From SICV01 sp038045265 (GTDB taxonomy: Archaea > Nanobdellota > Nanobdellia > Pacearchaeales > GW2011-AR1): 22,164 bases of DNA. Each line of letters begins with the position of its first letter. The stretch's first letter is position 1. A program made the translations under genes and the position numbers. The DNA is taken from assembly GCA_038045265.1 (NCBI GenBank), contig JBBSYL010000017.1:1-22164 (forward strand). The letters are read 5' to 3'. The notes under the pieces are model-generated. The model was not told the origin of the DNA and did not search any database. It saw only the letters and a program-made list of their open reading frames with translations. This document shows positions 14,952-22,164 of this stretch, in pieces.

Positions 14952-16329
14952 TTTTATTAAAATCTTCCCAAGCTAATACTACTTTTCTATAAGTGTCAAA
15001 CGGATTTCCCATATTTATTCTTCTAATTTCTCCAGTTTTAGAAGGAATTTCACATGTTGACCAATACTCTCCATTATCATTGAAGCAATCTATGTAGCAT
15101 CTTTCCAACAATCCTTTACCTACTCTTGCTAAACTTTTTATTGCTCTACTCCTCGCGAAAGCTCTTGTGGATTTTGGAGGAGTTGTTGTGCATTTTAATA
15201 TAATTTCTTCTGGAAAAAGGCTTTCTAAATCTCCCTGTCTTTTAAATGAATCAAATGTAAGTTCTTCATCTCTTCCTCCAACTATATGGTACTCTATGTC
15301 TACTCCTTCTAATATAAGCATTTCATCGGGAGACATAAGTCTTTTATCAGAAGGTATGTTATGCAATCTTGCATATGCTTCTATTATCTCTCTTTTCTTT
15401 ATCCAGTCAAGTCTTCCTGCAAGGCTATTGAGGTTTTTTTCTAATTTAAATAAGCTGTCCTGCCATAAATCTATGATATCTCTTGTCTGCTGATCTCTTT
15501 TATATAATTCTCTTTTAGCAGCATCACAATAAATTTGTTGTACTTCAATTGCATGCATTCTGTCTTTTGTTCCATCTAAAAACCATCTGTTTAAATCCGT
15601 AGTTGACCCAATATTTCTATAGTCTAATATGGCAACTTTATCGTCATATCTTATTTTTGGTGCCCTTCCCATTTCTTTTAAGTCTAAAACCAAAGAAGTT
15701 GTCCCTAATTTTAAGAAAGTCGTTAAGGGATTTCTATTTGCATCTCCTAATACTAAATGTATTCTGAAGAGTCTTGGTAAGTCAGAAAGTTTTTCATCTT
15801 TAATGCAAATTATTCCTCTTGCATTTTTTTGAGCACTAGCATTTAATACATAATTTACAAAAGGAGACCTTTGTGATAAGGCATAGCTTCCAGATTTATG
15901 TCTTCCTGCCCCGGTCATTATTTGTCTTGTTATAAGGAAAGGTAATTCGGGAATAAGAGCTTCCGCTTTTTCAGTCGAGGAATAACTTTCATGTGCCCCC
16001 CAACATTCATTATTTGTATCTACTATGTTCTTAAATAATCTTTTTGCAAATCTTAAACACAATAAGTCTCCTGCTTTTTCAAATGCAGAAGCATCTGCCG
16101 GACTTTTTGTTTCTGGAGTACACCATTCAATATGATAAGCATTATCTCTGTATATTCTGCCGCCGTTTTCTACAAATCCTGGAAAACAGGGTAAGGGAAT
16201 TGGATTTGTCTCTTCAAAACCATATTCTGTTTCTGTTCCAATTATTCTATTAGAACCAAAAGGAACATCAATATCTTGGTATAAAGGTAATCCTTCTTTA
16301 AGACGGTCAATACCATTAGGAGTTTTCAT
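14905..16329 (-). CDS. Pup ligase/depupylase family protein (PafA/Dop homologue)
   Basis: 474 residues that run collinearly with actinobacterial PafA and Dop. Visible blocks: RIIGTETEYGF (28-38, metal-binding E33/E35), NGGRIYRDNAYHIEWCTPE (55-73, with D62 at the position of the catalytic Asp), GAHESY (111-116), PFLITRQIMTGAGR (130-143), SYALSQR (148-154), RIHLVLGDAN (189-198), KLGTTSLVLDL (207-217), TTPPKSTRA (382-390), and a C-terminal domain with NMGNPFDTY like the family's CKDPF segment. In bacteria PafA joins the prokaryotic ubiquitin-like protein Pup to lysines and Dop deamidates or removes it. The gap between the first two blocks is short, so the Dop-specific loop is missing, while GTExEYG and LSQR lean towards Dop. 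No Pup gene or proteasome subunit lies in the window. It sits 51 nt after serS with its own weak TATA. Confidence 0.88.
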   Translation of the reverse strand: MKTPNGIDRLKEGLPLYQDIDVPFGSNRIIGTETEYGFEETNPIPLPCFPGFVENGGRIYRDNAYHIEWCTPETKSPADASAFEKAGDLLCLRFAKRLFKNIVDTNNECWGAHESYSSTEKAEALIPELPFLITRQIMTGAGRHKSGSYALSQRSPFVNYVLNASAQKNARGIICIKDEKLSDLPRLFRIHLVLGDANRNPLTTFLKLGTTSLVLDLKEMGRAPKIRYDDKVAILDYRNIGSTTDLNRWFLDGTKDRMHAIEVQQIYCDAAKRELYKRDQQTRDIIDLWQDSLFKLEKNLNSLAGRLDWIKKREIIEAYARLHNIPSDKRLMSPDEMLILEGVDIEYHIVGGRDEELTFDSFKRQGDLESLFPEEIILKCTTTPPKSTRAFARSRAIKSLARVGKGLLERCYIDCFNDNGEYWSTCEIPSKTGEIRRINMGNPFDTYRKVVLAWEDFNKTNSPNSTFPFSPQPI

Positions 16330-16355
16330 TTTTCAATTAAAAGAGTTAAATGGAT

Positions 16356-16365
16356 GCTTTTAATC
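16356..16365 (-). promoter_or_regulatory. Possible TATA box of the PafA/Dop-like gene
   Basis: GATTAAAAGC on the minus strand, centred about 32 bases before the ATG at 16329. It lies just upstream in the 51-nt gap after serS, so the gene may have both its own start and read-through from serS. Confidence 0.4.
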
Positions 16366-16380
16366 TTTATTGTATTAGGA

Positions 16381-17682
16381 TTATTTCTTCTTATTTTCTG
16401 TTTTCTTGACCTCTATCTTTGTCTTGCCGTTCATGTAAGGGACAAGAACTTTTGGAATTGTAACAGAGCCGTCTTTGTTTTGAAAGTTTTCAAGAATTGC
16501 ACGCATTGCTCTTGATGTTGCTATAACTGTATTATTTAAAGTATGTGCGTATAATTTTTCATTCTTTTCGTTAATGAATTTTATATTTAATCTTCTAGCT
16601 TGTGCTTCTTCCATGTTTGTTATCGAACCAATTTCTTTATAGGCTTTTTCGACTGGGCTCCAAAATTCTAAGTCTGCTCCCCTTGCTTTCAAATCTCCTA
16701 AATCTCCAGAACAAGATTCTAATACTCTTGTAGGAATTCCTAAGTTTTTATATACATCAATTGAAAGTTTTAGCATTTCATCATATAATTTGTATGAATC
16801 TTCTGGTTTACATATTACAACCATTTCTTGTTTGTTGAATTGATGTGTTCTGAACAAACCTTTTTCATTTATTCCATGTGAGCCTACTTCTCTTCTAAAA
16901 CATACACTATATGCAGTTATTTTTGTTGGAAGGTCTTTATGTGTAAGAGTTTTTCCTATAAACATTCCAATTAATGGATGTTCAGATGTTGCAATTAAGT
17001 ATAAATCTTCATTTTCTACCTTGTAAGCCATCGCTGCGATGTCTGTTGCTGAATAAACTCCATCAAGAATATTTTTTCTTATCATCAAAGGAGGTTCTAT
17101 ATATGTGTACCCTGCTTTTACCATGAAATCTCTTGCATAATTAATTAATGCTTGATTTAATAATGCTAAATCTCCTATAAGATAATAAAATCCATTTCCA
17201 GAAGTTTTTGCTGATGTGTCGAAGTCTGCGATTCCTAATTTTTCAGCTAATTCTGCGTGGTTCATAAGAGGATATGGTGGAACAATAGGCTTTCCTATAA
17301 CTTCTCTCACGACGTTTCCATTTGAATCTTTTCCTATTGGAACTGATTTATGAAGAATATTTGGAATTTTTTTTAATATTTCATCTATTTTATCTTTTAA
17401 TTGATTTGATTTATTCTCTATTTCTTCTATTTTTTCAGGTATTTGCTTAGCTTTTTTCATTAATGCTTTAGTGTCTTTTTTGGCTTTAATTGCTTCACTT
17501 ATTTCTTTAGAAATAGTATTTCTTTCTGCTCTTAATTCATCTGCTTCTGTCTTAAGTTTTCTCCATTTTTCGTCTTTTTCCTTTATTTCATCTACAAGCT
17601 TTAGTTTGTCGTTTTGAAATTTCTTTTTTATGTTCTCTTTTACAAGTTCTGGATTTTCCCTGATAAGCTTTATGTCAATCAT
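16381..17682 (-). CDS. serS: Seryl-tRNA synthetase
   Basis: 433 residues, the usual length. An N-terminal antiparallel coiled-coil arm (about 25-105) binds the long variable arm of tRNA-Ser. The class II catalytic core follows: TSEHPL (about 231-236, the archaeal form of the bacterial TAE block), motif 2 CFRREVGSHG with LFRTHQFNKQEM (about 261-282), and motif 3 NTVIATSRAMRAILENFQ (about 384-401). It charges tRNA-Ser with serine in two ATP-dependent steps. This is the common SerRS, not the rare methanogen type. It has its own TATA box. The C-terminal tail KTKIEVKKTENKKK is Lys-rich. Confidence 0.95.
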   Translation of the reverse strand: MIDIKLIRENPELVKENIKKKFQNDKLKLVDEIKEKDEKWRKLKTEADELRAERNTISKEISEAIKAKKDTKALMKKAKQIPEKIEEIENKSNQLKDKIDEILKKIPNILHKSVPIGKDSNGNVVREVIGKPIVPPYPLMNHAELAEKLGIADFDTSAKTSGNGFYYLIGDLALLNQALINYARDFMVKAGYTYIEPPLMIRKNILDGVYSATDIAAMAYKVENEDLYLIATSEHPLIGMFIGKTLTHKDLPTKITAYSVCFRREVGSHGINEKGLFRTHQFNKQEMVVICKPEDSYKLYDEMLKLSIDVYKNLGIPTRVLESCSGDLGDLKARGADLEFWSPVEKAYKEIGSITNMEEAQARRLNIKFINEKNEKLYAHTLNNTVIATSRAMRAILENFQNKDGSVTIPKVLVPYMNGKTKIEVKKTENKKK

Positions 17683-17701
17683 GCTTGTAAAAGAGGAAAA
17701 G

Positions 17702-17713
17702 CTTATTTAAATC
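17702..17713 (-). promoter_or_regulatory. TATA box of serS
   Basis: GATTTAAATAAG on the minus strand, centred about 25 bases before the ATG at 17682. Leaderless. Confidence 0.55.
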
Positions 17714-17717
17714 TTTA

Positions 17718-19427
17718 TCATATTCCATTGTAGGAAGATTTTTTCTTTCCTTCTAAAAGTTTAGCACGGTGTTCTTTTCCTAACTTCTTGTATTTTTCTT
17801 TGTCAGTTTTGAATGCTTTTATTATTGTAGACATTAGGTCTCCGCCTAAATGATGCGGTATGATTACATAGTCTATACCTTTGTTGTATAAATCAACGGC
17901 GTTTACTGATTGTTCTGCCGTTGCAATAAATGTAGACTGGCTCTTTATTTCTTTTAAATGCTCTTTAATAGTTAGGTTTGCTTCCTCATCAGAAATAGTT
18001 GAAATAACAAGTTTTGTCTTTTTCATAGACAGGCTGTCAAGGAATTCTTTATCTGAGCCATCTCCAAATACAGCATTTATCCCCTTTTTCTGTAAATCAA
18101 GGACTGCTTTTGGATTATAGTCTATAACTGCGAATGATGTATTTGAAGATTTAAGAGATTGTACAATTCTATTTCCTAATCTATGGGAACCGAAGATTAT
18201 TATTTCATATGATTTTTCCTCTTTGGGTTTTGTTTCTTCTTTGCCTTTCTTCTCAAATAAAGATAAAAATGGAGAAATTTTTCTGAATATTTTATTTCCG
18301 TATGATATACTGTAACTACTTATGAAAATAGTTATTAGTGCTATTAAAACCATAAGACTCATTACTTCTTTGTCTAAATGTCCCAAAGTAAATCCTAAAA
18401 GGACTAAAATAAGTGAAAATTCAGATATTTGTGCTAGACTTGAACTTGCCAAGAAGTTTGTTTTTTTAGTATATCCAAAATATCTTATGCCAATCATAAA
18501 TATTAAAGTTTTGCCTATTACAGTGAATATAGAAAAGATTATTGCTTTGTTTATCAAATCTAATGTTATTGGCCCAGACAATTGACTTCCAAAGAATACG
18601 AAGAATAGCACCATAAAGAAATCTCTTATGTGCTTCATTTTTCCTTCTAGTTCTAAAGTATATTTTGAGGAAGCTAGTGAGATTCCTGCAATTAATGCGC
18701 CCATTTCAAGTGAAAAGCCCAACTTGTCAAATAATGTTGCTAATATAAGCGCCCAAGCAATACCAAATAATAAAAGAGTTTCTTTGCTTCTTGCTAAATA
18801 GTCTAAAAGCTTTTTGTGCATAAAAGCAGAGCATGCAAAAATAAAAATTATAAGAACAATCGCAAGCCCTATTTTTTCAATTATGATTAATATTGAAATG
18901 CCTTTTTGAAGCAGAGGGGCAGCCATCAAAAATGTGGCTGCAATAATGTCTTGAACAATTAAGATTCCGAGAGCAATTCTTCCGTGTAGTGTATGAAGTT
19001 CTTTTTTATCAGATAATAATTTTACAACTATTACTGTGGAAGAGAAAGATAATGCTATCCCCATATATATTGCTGCAATATTGGAGAAACCAAGGGTTAC
19101 CGCAATATATCCCCCAATTAATCCAGTTATTATTAACCCGATTATTCCAATGCTGGCAGATACTCCTTTGAAATCTTTCAATACTCTAAAGTCTAAGCTT
19201 AAACCTACTATGAAAAGAAGAAAGGCAACGCCTATGTGCGCAAGAGTTTGTATAAATTCAGACTGCTCTGTTCCTGGACCAATTAATCCAAATGCTATAG
19301 GGCCTACAACTACTCCTGCGAGAAGATATGCAATTATCGGAGGTTGTTTTATTGTTCTTGCAATCACAGCCATTATTGCAGAAACAGCAACTATAAGACT
19401 TAAATGAAGAAGTATATTCTGTGCCAT
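17718..19427 (-). CDS. CPA2 (Kef-type) monovalent cation/H+ antiporter with RCK domain
   Basis: 569 residues. The first about 385 form a dozen or so membrane helices in the CPA2 fold, with family text such as IAYLLAGVVVGP and FLLFIVGLSLDFRVLK near the start, then FSSTVIVVKLLSDK. A cytosolic TrkA-N/RCK domain follows (about 400-520: YEIIIFGSHRLGNRIV, VIDYNPKAV, VFGDGSD, LVISTISDEEANL). The glycine motif is GSHRLG, with His at the second glycine; the Asp of VIDYNP that would hold the NAD ribose is present. It likely exchanges K+ or Na+ for protons, gated by a nucleotide. A paralogue lies at 20164-21882. The transported ion is not evident. Confidence 0.88.
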   Translation of the reverse strand: MAQNILLHLSLIVAVSAIMAVIARTIKQPPIIAYLLAGVVVGPIAFGLIGPGTEQSEFIQTLAHIGVAFLLFIVGLSLDFRVLKDFKGVSASIGIIGLIITGLIGGYIAVTLGFSNIAAIYMGIALSFSSTVIVVKLLSDKKELHTLHGRIALGILIVQDIIAATFLMAAPLLQKGISILIIIEKIGLAIVLIIFIFACSAFMHKKLLDYLARSKETLLLFGIAWALILATLFDKLGFSLEMGALIAGISLASSKYTLELEGKMKHIRDFFMVLFFVFFGSQLSGPITLDLINKAIIFSIFTVIGKTLIFMIGIRYFGYTKKTNFLASSSLAQISEFSLILVLLGFTLGHLDKEVMSLMVLIALITIFISSYSISYGNKIFRKISPFLSLFEKKGKEETKPKEEKSYEIIIFGSHRLGNRIVQSLKSSNTSFAVIDYNPKAVLDLQKKGINAVFGDGSDKEFLDSLSMKKTKLVISTISDEEANLTIKEHLKEIKSQSTFIATAEQSVNAVDLYNKGIDYVIIPHHLGGDLMSTIIKAFKTDKEKYKKLGKEHRAKLLEGKKKSSYNGI

Positions 19428-19443
19428 CAGACTTTCAGGAAAA

Positions 19444-19458
19444 CGTATTTTAAAAATC
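19444..19458 (-). promoter_or_regulatory. TATA box of the first antiporter gene
   Basis: GATTTTTAAAATACG on the minus strand, centred about 24 bases before the ATG at 19427. Leaderless. Confidence 0.55.
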
Positions 19459-19473
19459 TTTTACTTGTCGAAC

Positions 19474-19516
19474 AGATTTAAATACTATCGCCTATATATT
19501 TGATTTAAGAGGAAGA
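19474..19516 (+). promoter_or_regulatory. TATA box and ribosome-binding site of the 216-aa membrane protein
   Basis: GATTTAAATAC (19475-19485) is about 37 bases before the ATG at 19517. A start about 25 bases downstream of it leaves a short leader carrying AAGAGGA (about 19507-19513). It is back to back with the antiporter promoter in an 89-bp divergent region. Confidence 0.5.
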
Positions 19517-20167
19517 ATGGCGGAGCAGGGATTTTTTAGTTCAATAGTTGAATGGTATCATGCTACTATAGAGTCTTTGAATTTATCAGTTATTTCACTT
19601 AATATCTTGAATCTAGTTTTTCTTACTTTATTTGTTGTTATTCTGACAATGCTTATTTGGGAGTTTTATAAGTCCCTTTCCGAGAGAAATATAATAAAAC
19701 TTAACTTGAAACAGTATAACACTTACCAGCACCCTGTAATGAATAAATTGCTTGCGATTGCTCTTTACTTCCTGGAATATATAATAATAATGCCTTTCTT
19801 GATAATGATATGGTTTGTAGCCCTCTCTATTTTTATACTTTTGATAGCAGATTCAGGAAGTGTAGCGAATATCATCCTAGTTAGTGCAGTCTTAGTTGCT
19901 TCAATAAGAGTGTTAGCATATCATAGAAAAGAAATTGCGAAAGATCTTGCTAAACTATTTCCTTTCATTACATTGTCTATCTTCCTTCTTTCTCCTAAAG
20001 CTTTGAATATTGATAATATAGTAAATCAAATAGCACAGATCCCTGATTTGTTCAGTCAAGTTCTAACATTTATAACATTCATATTCTTTGTTGAAATAAT
20101 TCTTAGATTATTTTATACTATGTGGCAGTTTTTCAGGGATGAGGACGAAGAATCTATAGAAAATTAA
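19517..20167 (+). CDS. Multi-pass membrane protein of unknown function
   Basis: 216 residues with about five likely membrane segments (about 24-49, a long hydrophobic stretch 73-107, 110-131, 145-160, 180-203) and an acidic C-terminal tail (RDEDEESIEN). There is no recognised motif. It sits between two paralogous antiporters on the opposite strand: divergent from one, and overlapping the end of the other by 4 nt. This could reflect a functional link with ion transport, but nothing in the protein itself shows it. Confidence 0.7.
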   Translation: MAEQGFFSSIVEWYHATIESLNLSVISLNILNLVFLTLFVVILTMLIWEFYKSLSERNIIKLNLKQYNTYQHPVMNKLLAIALYFLEYIIIMPFLIMIWFVALSIFILLIADSGSVANIILVSAVLVASIRVLAYHRKEIAKDLAKLFPFITLSIFLLSPKALNIDNIVNQIAQIPDLFSQVLTFITFIFFVEIILRLFYTMWQFFRDEDEESIEN

Positions 20168-21882
20168 TTTTCATGTCTTTCTCTATTTGGGTGAACATGT
20201 CCCTGACTTAGTCTTTCTTCTAATTCTTGCAATTGTCGGTCTGCCTCTTTTTCTAATTCCTTTTTGTTGAATTTTCCTTCTGAAAACATATCTGCTACAT
20301 AGCTTCCTCCGAGAAAGTGAGGCATTATTACATATATTGCGCCTTCTTTGTATAATCTTTCGGTATCTGGAATGTCGTGGGAAGTTGGCATGAAAATTGG
20401 ATTGTCTTTATTTCTAAACCTGTTCATTATTGTAAGATTTGTATCTAAATCTGGAATGGTTGAAATTACTATTTTTGCCCTGTTTAAATCTATTTCATCG
20501 AGAAATTCTGAATCGTTGGCGTCTCCGTAAACGCAGGGAATATTTCTATCTTTTAGCTCTTCAATTGTTTTTGGATTGTAATCGATTATTAGATAGCTCT
20601 TTTTTGCTTTTTCAAATGCCCTTACTAAATTAAAGCCTATTCTGTTATATCCTATTAAAATTATGTCATATTCTTTGTTAAGTTTTATCAACTTTTCTGA
20701 TTTTTCCCCCTTACCATCAAAAATATTTAATGCAGGAGATAGAATATTAAATATTTTTTGTGAGTAATGAATGCCAAAGCTGGAAATTGTGATAGTTACA
20801 AGTGCAACTAAGATAGTGAGGGAAAGAATTTCTCTGCCTATCAGTCCAGATGTGAATCCAAGAAATACTATTATAAGGGAAAATTCAGAAATCTGGGCGA
20901 CACTTAATCCTGTAAGAAAATTTGTACGTTTTTTATATCCAAATCCTCTTAAGATTGCCATTATTATTAAAGGATTTCCTATAAGTACAAGGGCTGAGAA
21001 AATTAGTGTGCTTGAAATTACTTGCGCATTTATTGGGCCTGTCAATAAACTACCGAAGAAGACTAAATGAATTATTACGAAAAATTCTCTTATGCCTTTT
21101 ATTTTTCCGCTTATTTCAAGACTAAATTTGGAAGAAGCGAGAGACATACCTGCAATCAATGCACCTATTTCAATTGAAAATCCTAGCCAGTAGAATAATG
21201 AAGCAACAAGAAGAGCCCAGGCGACGCTAAATAGGAATAATACCTCCTGATTTTTTGCGGCTATTGTTAATATGCCTGGTATCACTAGATAAGTAAATGC
21301 GAAAACTACAGCTACCAATAACGCCCCTTTTACTAATTGTTCTATTGCGGGGATGAATGCAACTCCCTGTCCAAATGTTGGGAGAAGTAAAAGTGCGATG
21401 ACTGCGATAAAATCTTGAACAATAAGTATTCCTATTGCAATTTTTCCATGTAGCGTATCTATTTCTCTCTTTTCTGAAAGAAGGGTCATTACTACAACCG
21501 TAGATGAAACGGCAAGAGCGATTGCAAGGAAAGAGGCTTGGATTTGTGAGAAACCAAACTTGATGGCTATAAGAAATCCCAGAACTGCGGTTATAAGAAA
21601 TTGAGATATACCTGTGACAATTGCTACTTTTCCTATCTGTTTTAAAACTCGGAAGTCAAGGCTGAGACCTATGACGAAAAGAAGGAATGTGATTCCTATG
21701 TGTGCGAATATTTTTATTAAATCTGTGGAATTTATTATACCTAGAACTAAAGGGCCTGCTATAATTCCAGCTATTAGATAAGCTACAATTGTTGGCTGTC
21801 TTATTCCCCTTCCAATTAATGCTAGAACTGCAGCTATACCTATTACTAAGCCCACTTCAAGAAAAACGTTGCTTATCACCAT
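20164..21882 (-). CDS. CPA2 (Kef-type) cation/H+ antiporter with RCK domain, second paralogue
   Basis: 572 residues, collinear with the protein at 17718-19427. It has IVAYLIAGIIAGP, FLLFVIGLSLDFRVLK and VSSTVVVMTLLSEKREIDTLHG in the membrane part (about 1-385). A TrkA-N/RCK domain follows at about 405-520 (YDIILIGYNRIGFNLV, IIDYNPKTIEEL, VYGDANDSEF, IVISTIPDLDTNL). The glycine motif is GYNRIG, with Asn at the second glycine. The tail is charged and His-rich (GHVHPNRERHEN). Two such paralogues close together suggest duplication followed by divergence. It begins with a short leader carrying an AAAGGA site next to the ATG. Confidence 0.88.
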   Translation of the reverse strand: MVISNVFLEVGLVIGIAAVLALIGRGIRQPTIVAYLIAGIIAGPLVLGIINSTDLIKIFAHIGITFLLFVIGLSLDFRVLKQIGKVAIVTGISQFLITAVLGFLIAIKFGFSQIQASFLAIALAVSSTVVVMTLLSEKREIDTLHGKIAIGILIVQDFIAVIALLLLPTFGQGVAFIPAIEQLVKGALLVAVVFAFTYLVIPGILTIAAKNQEVLFLFSVAWALLVASLFYWLGFSIEIGALIAGMSLASSKFSLEISGKIKGIREFFVIIHLVFFGSLLTGPINAQVISSTLIFSALVLIGNPLIIMAILRGFGYKKRTNFLTGLSVAQISEFSLIIVFLGFTSGLIGREILSLTILVALVTITISSFGIHYSQKIFNILSPALNIFDGKGEKSEKLIKLNKEYDIILIGYNRIGFNLVRAFEKAKKSYLIIDYNPKTIEELKDRNIPCVYGDANDSEFLDEIDLNRAKIVISTIPDLDTNLTIMNRFRNKDNPIFMPTSHDIPDTERLYKEGAIYVIMPHFLGGSYVADMFSEGKFNKKELEKEADRQLQELEERLSQGHVHPNRERHEN

Positions 21883-21919
21883 ATTCCTTTTTTCTTTCTC
21901 CGTGAATCTGAAGAAAATG

Positions 21920-21932
21920 GTTTTTATATAGG
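21920..21932 (-). promoter_or_regulatory. TATA box of the second antiporter gene
   Basis: CCTATATAAAAAC on the minus strand, about 44 bases before the ATG at 21882. The transcript would carry a leader of about 20 nt ending in AAAGGAAT, so this gene is not leaderless. Confidence 0.55.
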
Positions 21933-22049
21933 TTTTTGTTTTAATGCAAGATAAAAAGCTTTTCTTTGCTTTAGATCATTAATGATAGCATTTATAATGA
22001 GTACATTGACAATTTAATTAAAGGCTTATTGCTTTGCTTAATATCATGC

Positions 22050-22158
22050 TCACCTCAGATGGCTGAGGTGAAGAGCCCATCGCAACGCGGCGCGGTGGGC
22101 TCACATTTTCATACAGTAGATGAACATTTCATTTCAGCATAGATGGTTTGACTGAAAT
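22050..22158. ncRNA. Candidate structured RNA: three consecutive hairpins, no gene
   Basis: Bases 21883-22164 hold no credible ORF. Hairpin 1 is CACCTCAG (22051-22058)/CTGAGGTG (22063-22070) with loop ATGG, extendable by T50-A71. Hairpin 2 is 11 bp, 22073-22083 with 22092-22102, one G·T, loop AACGCGGC. Hairpin 3 is ATTTCAG (22131-22137)/CTGAAAT (22152-22158). The first two are far richer in G+C than their surroundings, a known sign of functional RNA in AT-rich archaea. I see no box C/D pair, tRNA T-arm, SRP or RNase P core. It may continue beyond the window. Confidence 0.4.
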
Positions 22159-22164
22159 ATTATA

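Noticed and set aside
19036..19407. 123-codon plus-strand ORF opposite the first antiporter
   Set aside because: It is antisense to conserved membrane helices of the antiporter, a common shadow.
22111..22158. Box C/D RNA (AGATGAA ... CTGA)
   Set aside because: The C-like box differs from RTGATGA, and no internal C'/D' pair is convincing.
1..22164. A Pup-like gene next to the PafA/Dop homologue
   Set aside because: Neighbouring gaps are 51 nt or less and none of the small proteins in the window ends in a GGQ/GGE-like tail. The 137-aa coiled-coil protein ends GKPLPKF and the 126-aa protein ends EKKVA.

Overview
The window reads as a piece of an AT-rich archaeal chromosome, most likely from a small-genome DPANN lineage of the Woesearchaeota/Pacearchaeota kind. 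This rests on several signs: many genes have a TATA-like box centred about 25 bases before the start codon with no room for a leader (leaderless transcription); there is an intron-containing tRNA-Trp with an archaeal splice fold; the seryl-tRNA synthetase carries the archaeal-looking TSEHPL variant; PIN-domain proteins are frequent; and there is a giant Asn/Thr/Ser-rich surface protein. The lineage is inference. No rRNA, CRISPR array, insertion sequence or integrase is visible.

Layout. (1) 1-5.8 kb: the 3' part of a very long cell-surface gene (its 5' end lies outside the window), built of repeated Ig-like modules around a parallel beta-helix and held by a C-terminal membrane anchor. (2) 5.8-7.4 kb, minus strand: a two-gene operon (coiled-coil protein, then a stand-alone CpaF/TadA-type N-terminal domain without its ATPase), preceded by an ASCH-domain gene. 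Both promoters carry near-perfect palindromes. (3) 7.5-9.1 kb, plus strand: a protein with four HTH-like repeats and a PD-(D/E)XK nuclease domain, whose stop codon lies inside a tRNA-Trp gene with a 13-nt intron, followed 19 nt later by a HEPN-like protein. (4) 9.2-11.4 kb: a small four-helix membrane protein with a strong ribosome-binding site, a GC-rich foldable element, an HTH-PIN pair that looks like an atypical toxin-antitoxin operon, and a solitary Fcf1-like PIN protein. (5) 11.4-15 kb, plus strand: an XPD/DinG-like helicase that lacks the usual iron-sulfur cysteines, an unrecognised 126-aa protein, and an NDH-2/AIFM2-like FAD oxidoreductase. (6) 14.9-17.7 kb, minus strand: a full-length homologue of the Pup ligase/depupylase family (PafA/Dop) beside serS. 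(7) 17.7-21.9 kb: two paralogous CPA2 (Kef-type) antiporters with RCK domains on the minus strand, flanking a plus-strand membrane protein. (8) The last 280 bases have no gene but hold three consecutive hairpins, two of them GC-rich.

Two parts are the most unusual. One is the PafA/Dop homologue in an apparent archaeon with no Pup gene in view. The other is the 7.4-11.4 kb stretch, where four predicted nucleases of three folds (PD-(D/E)XK, HEPN, PIN) cluster around an intron-bearing tRNA gene that appears to be transcribed with its neighbours.
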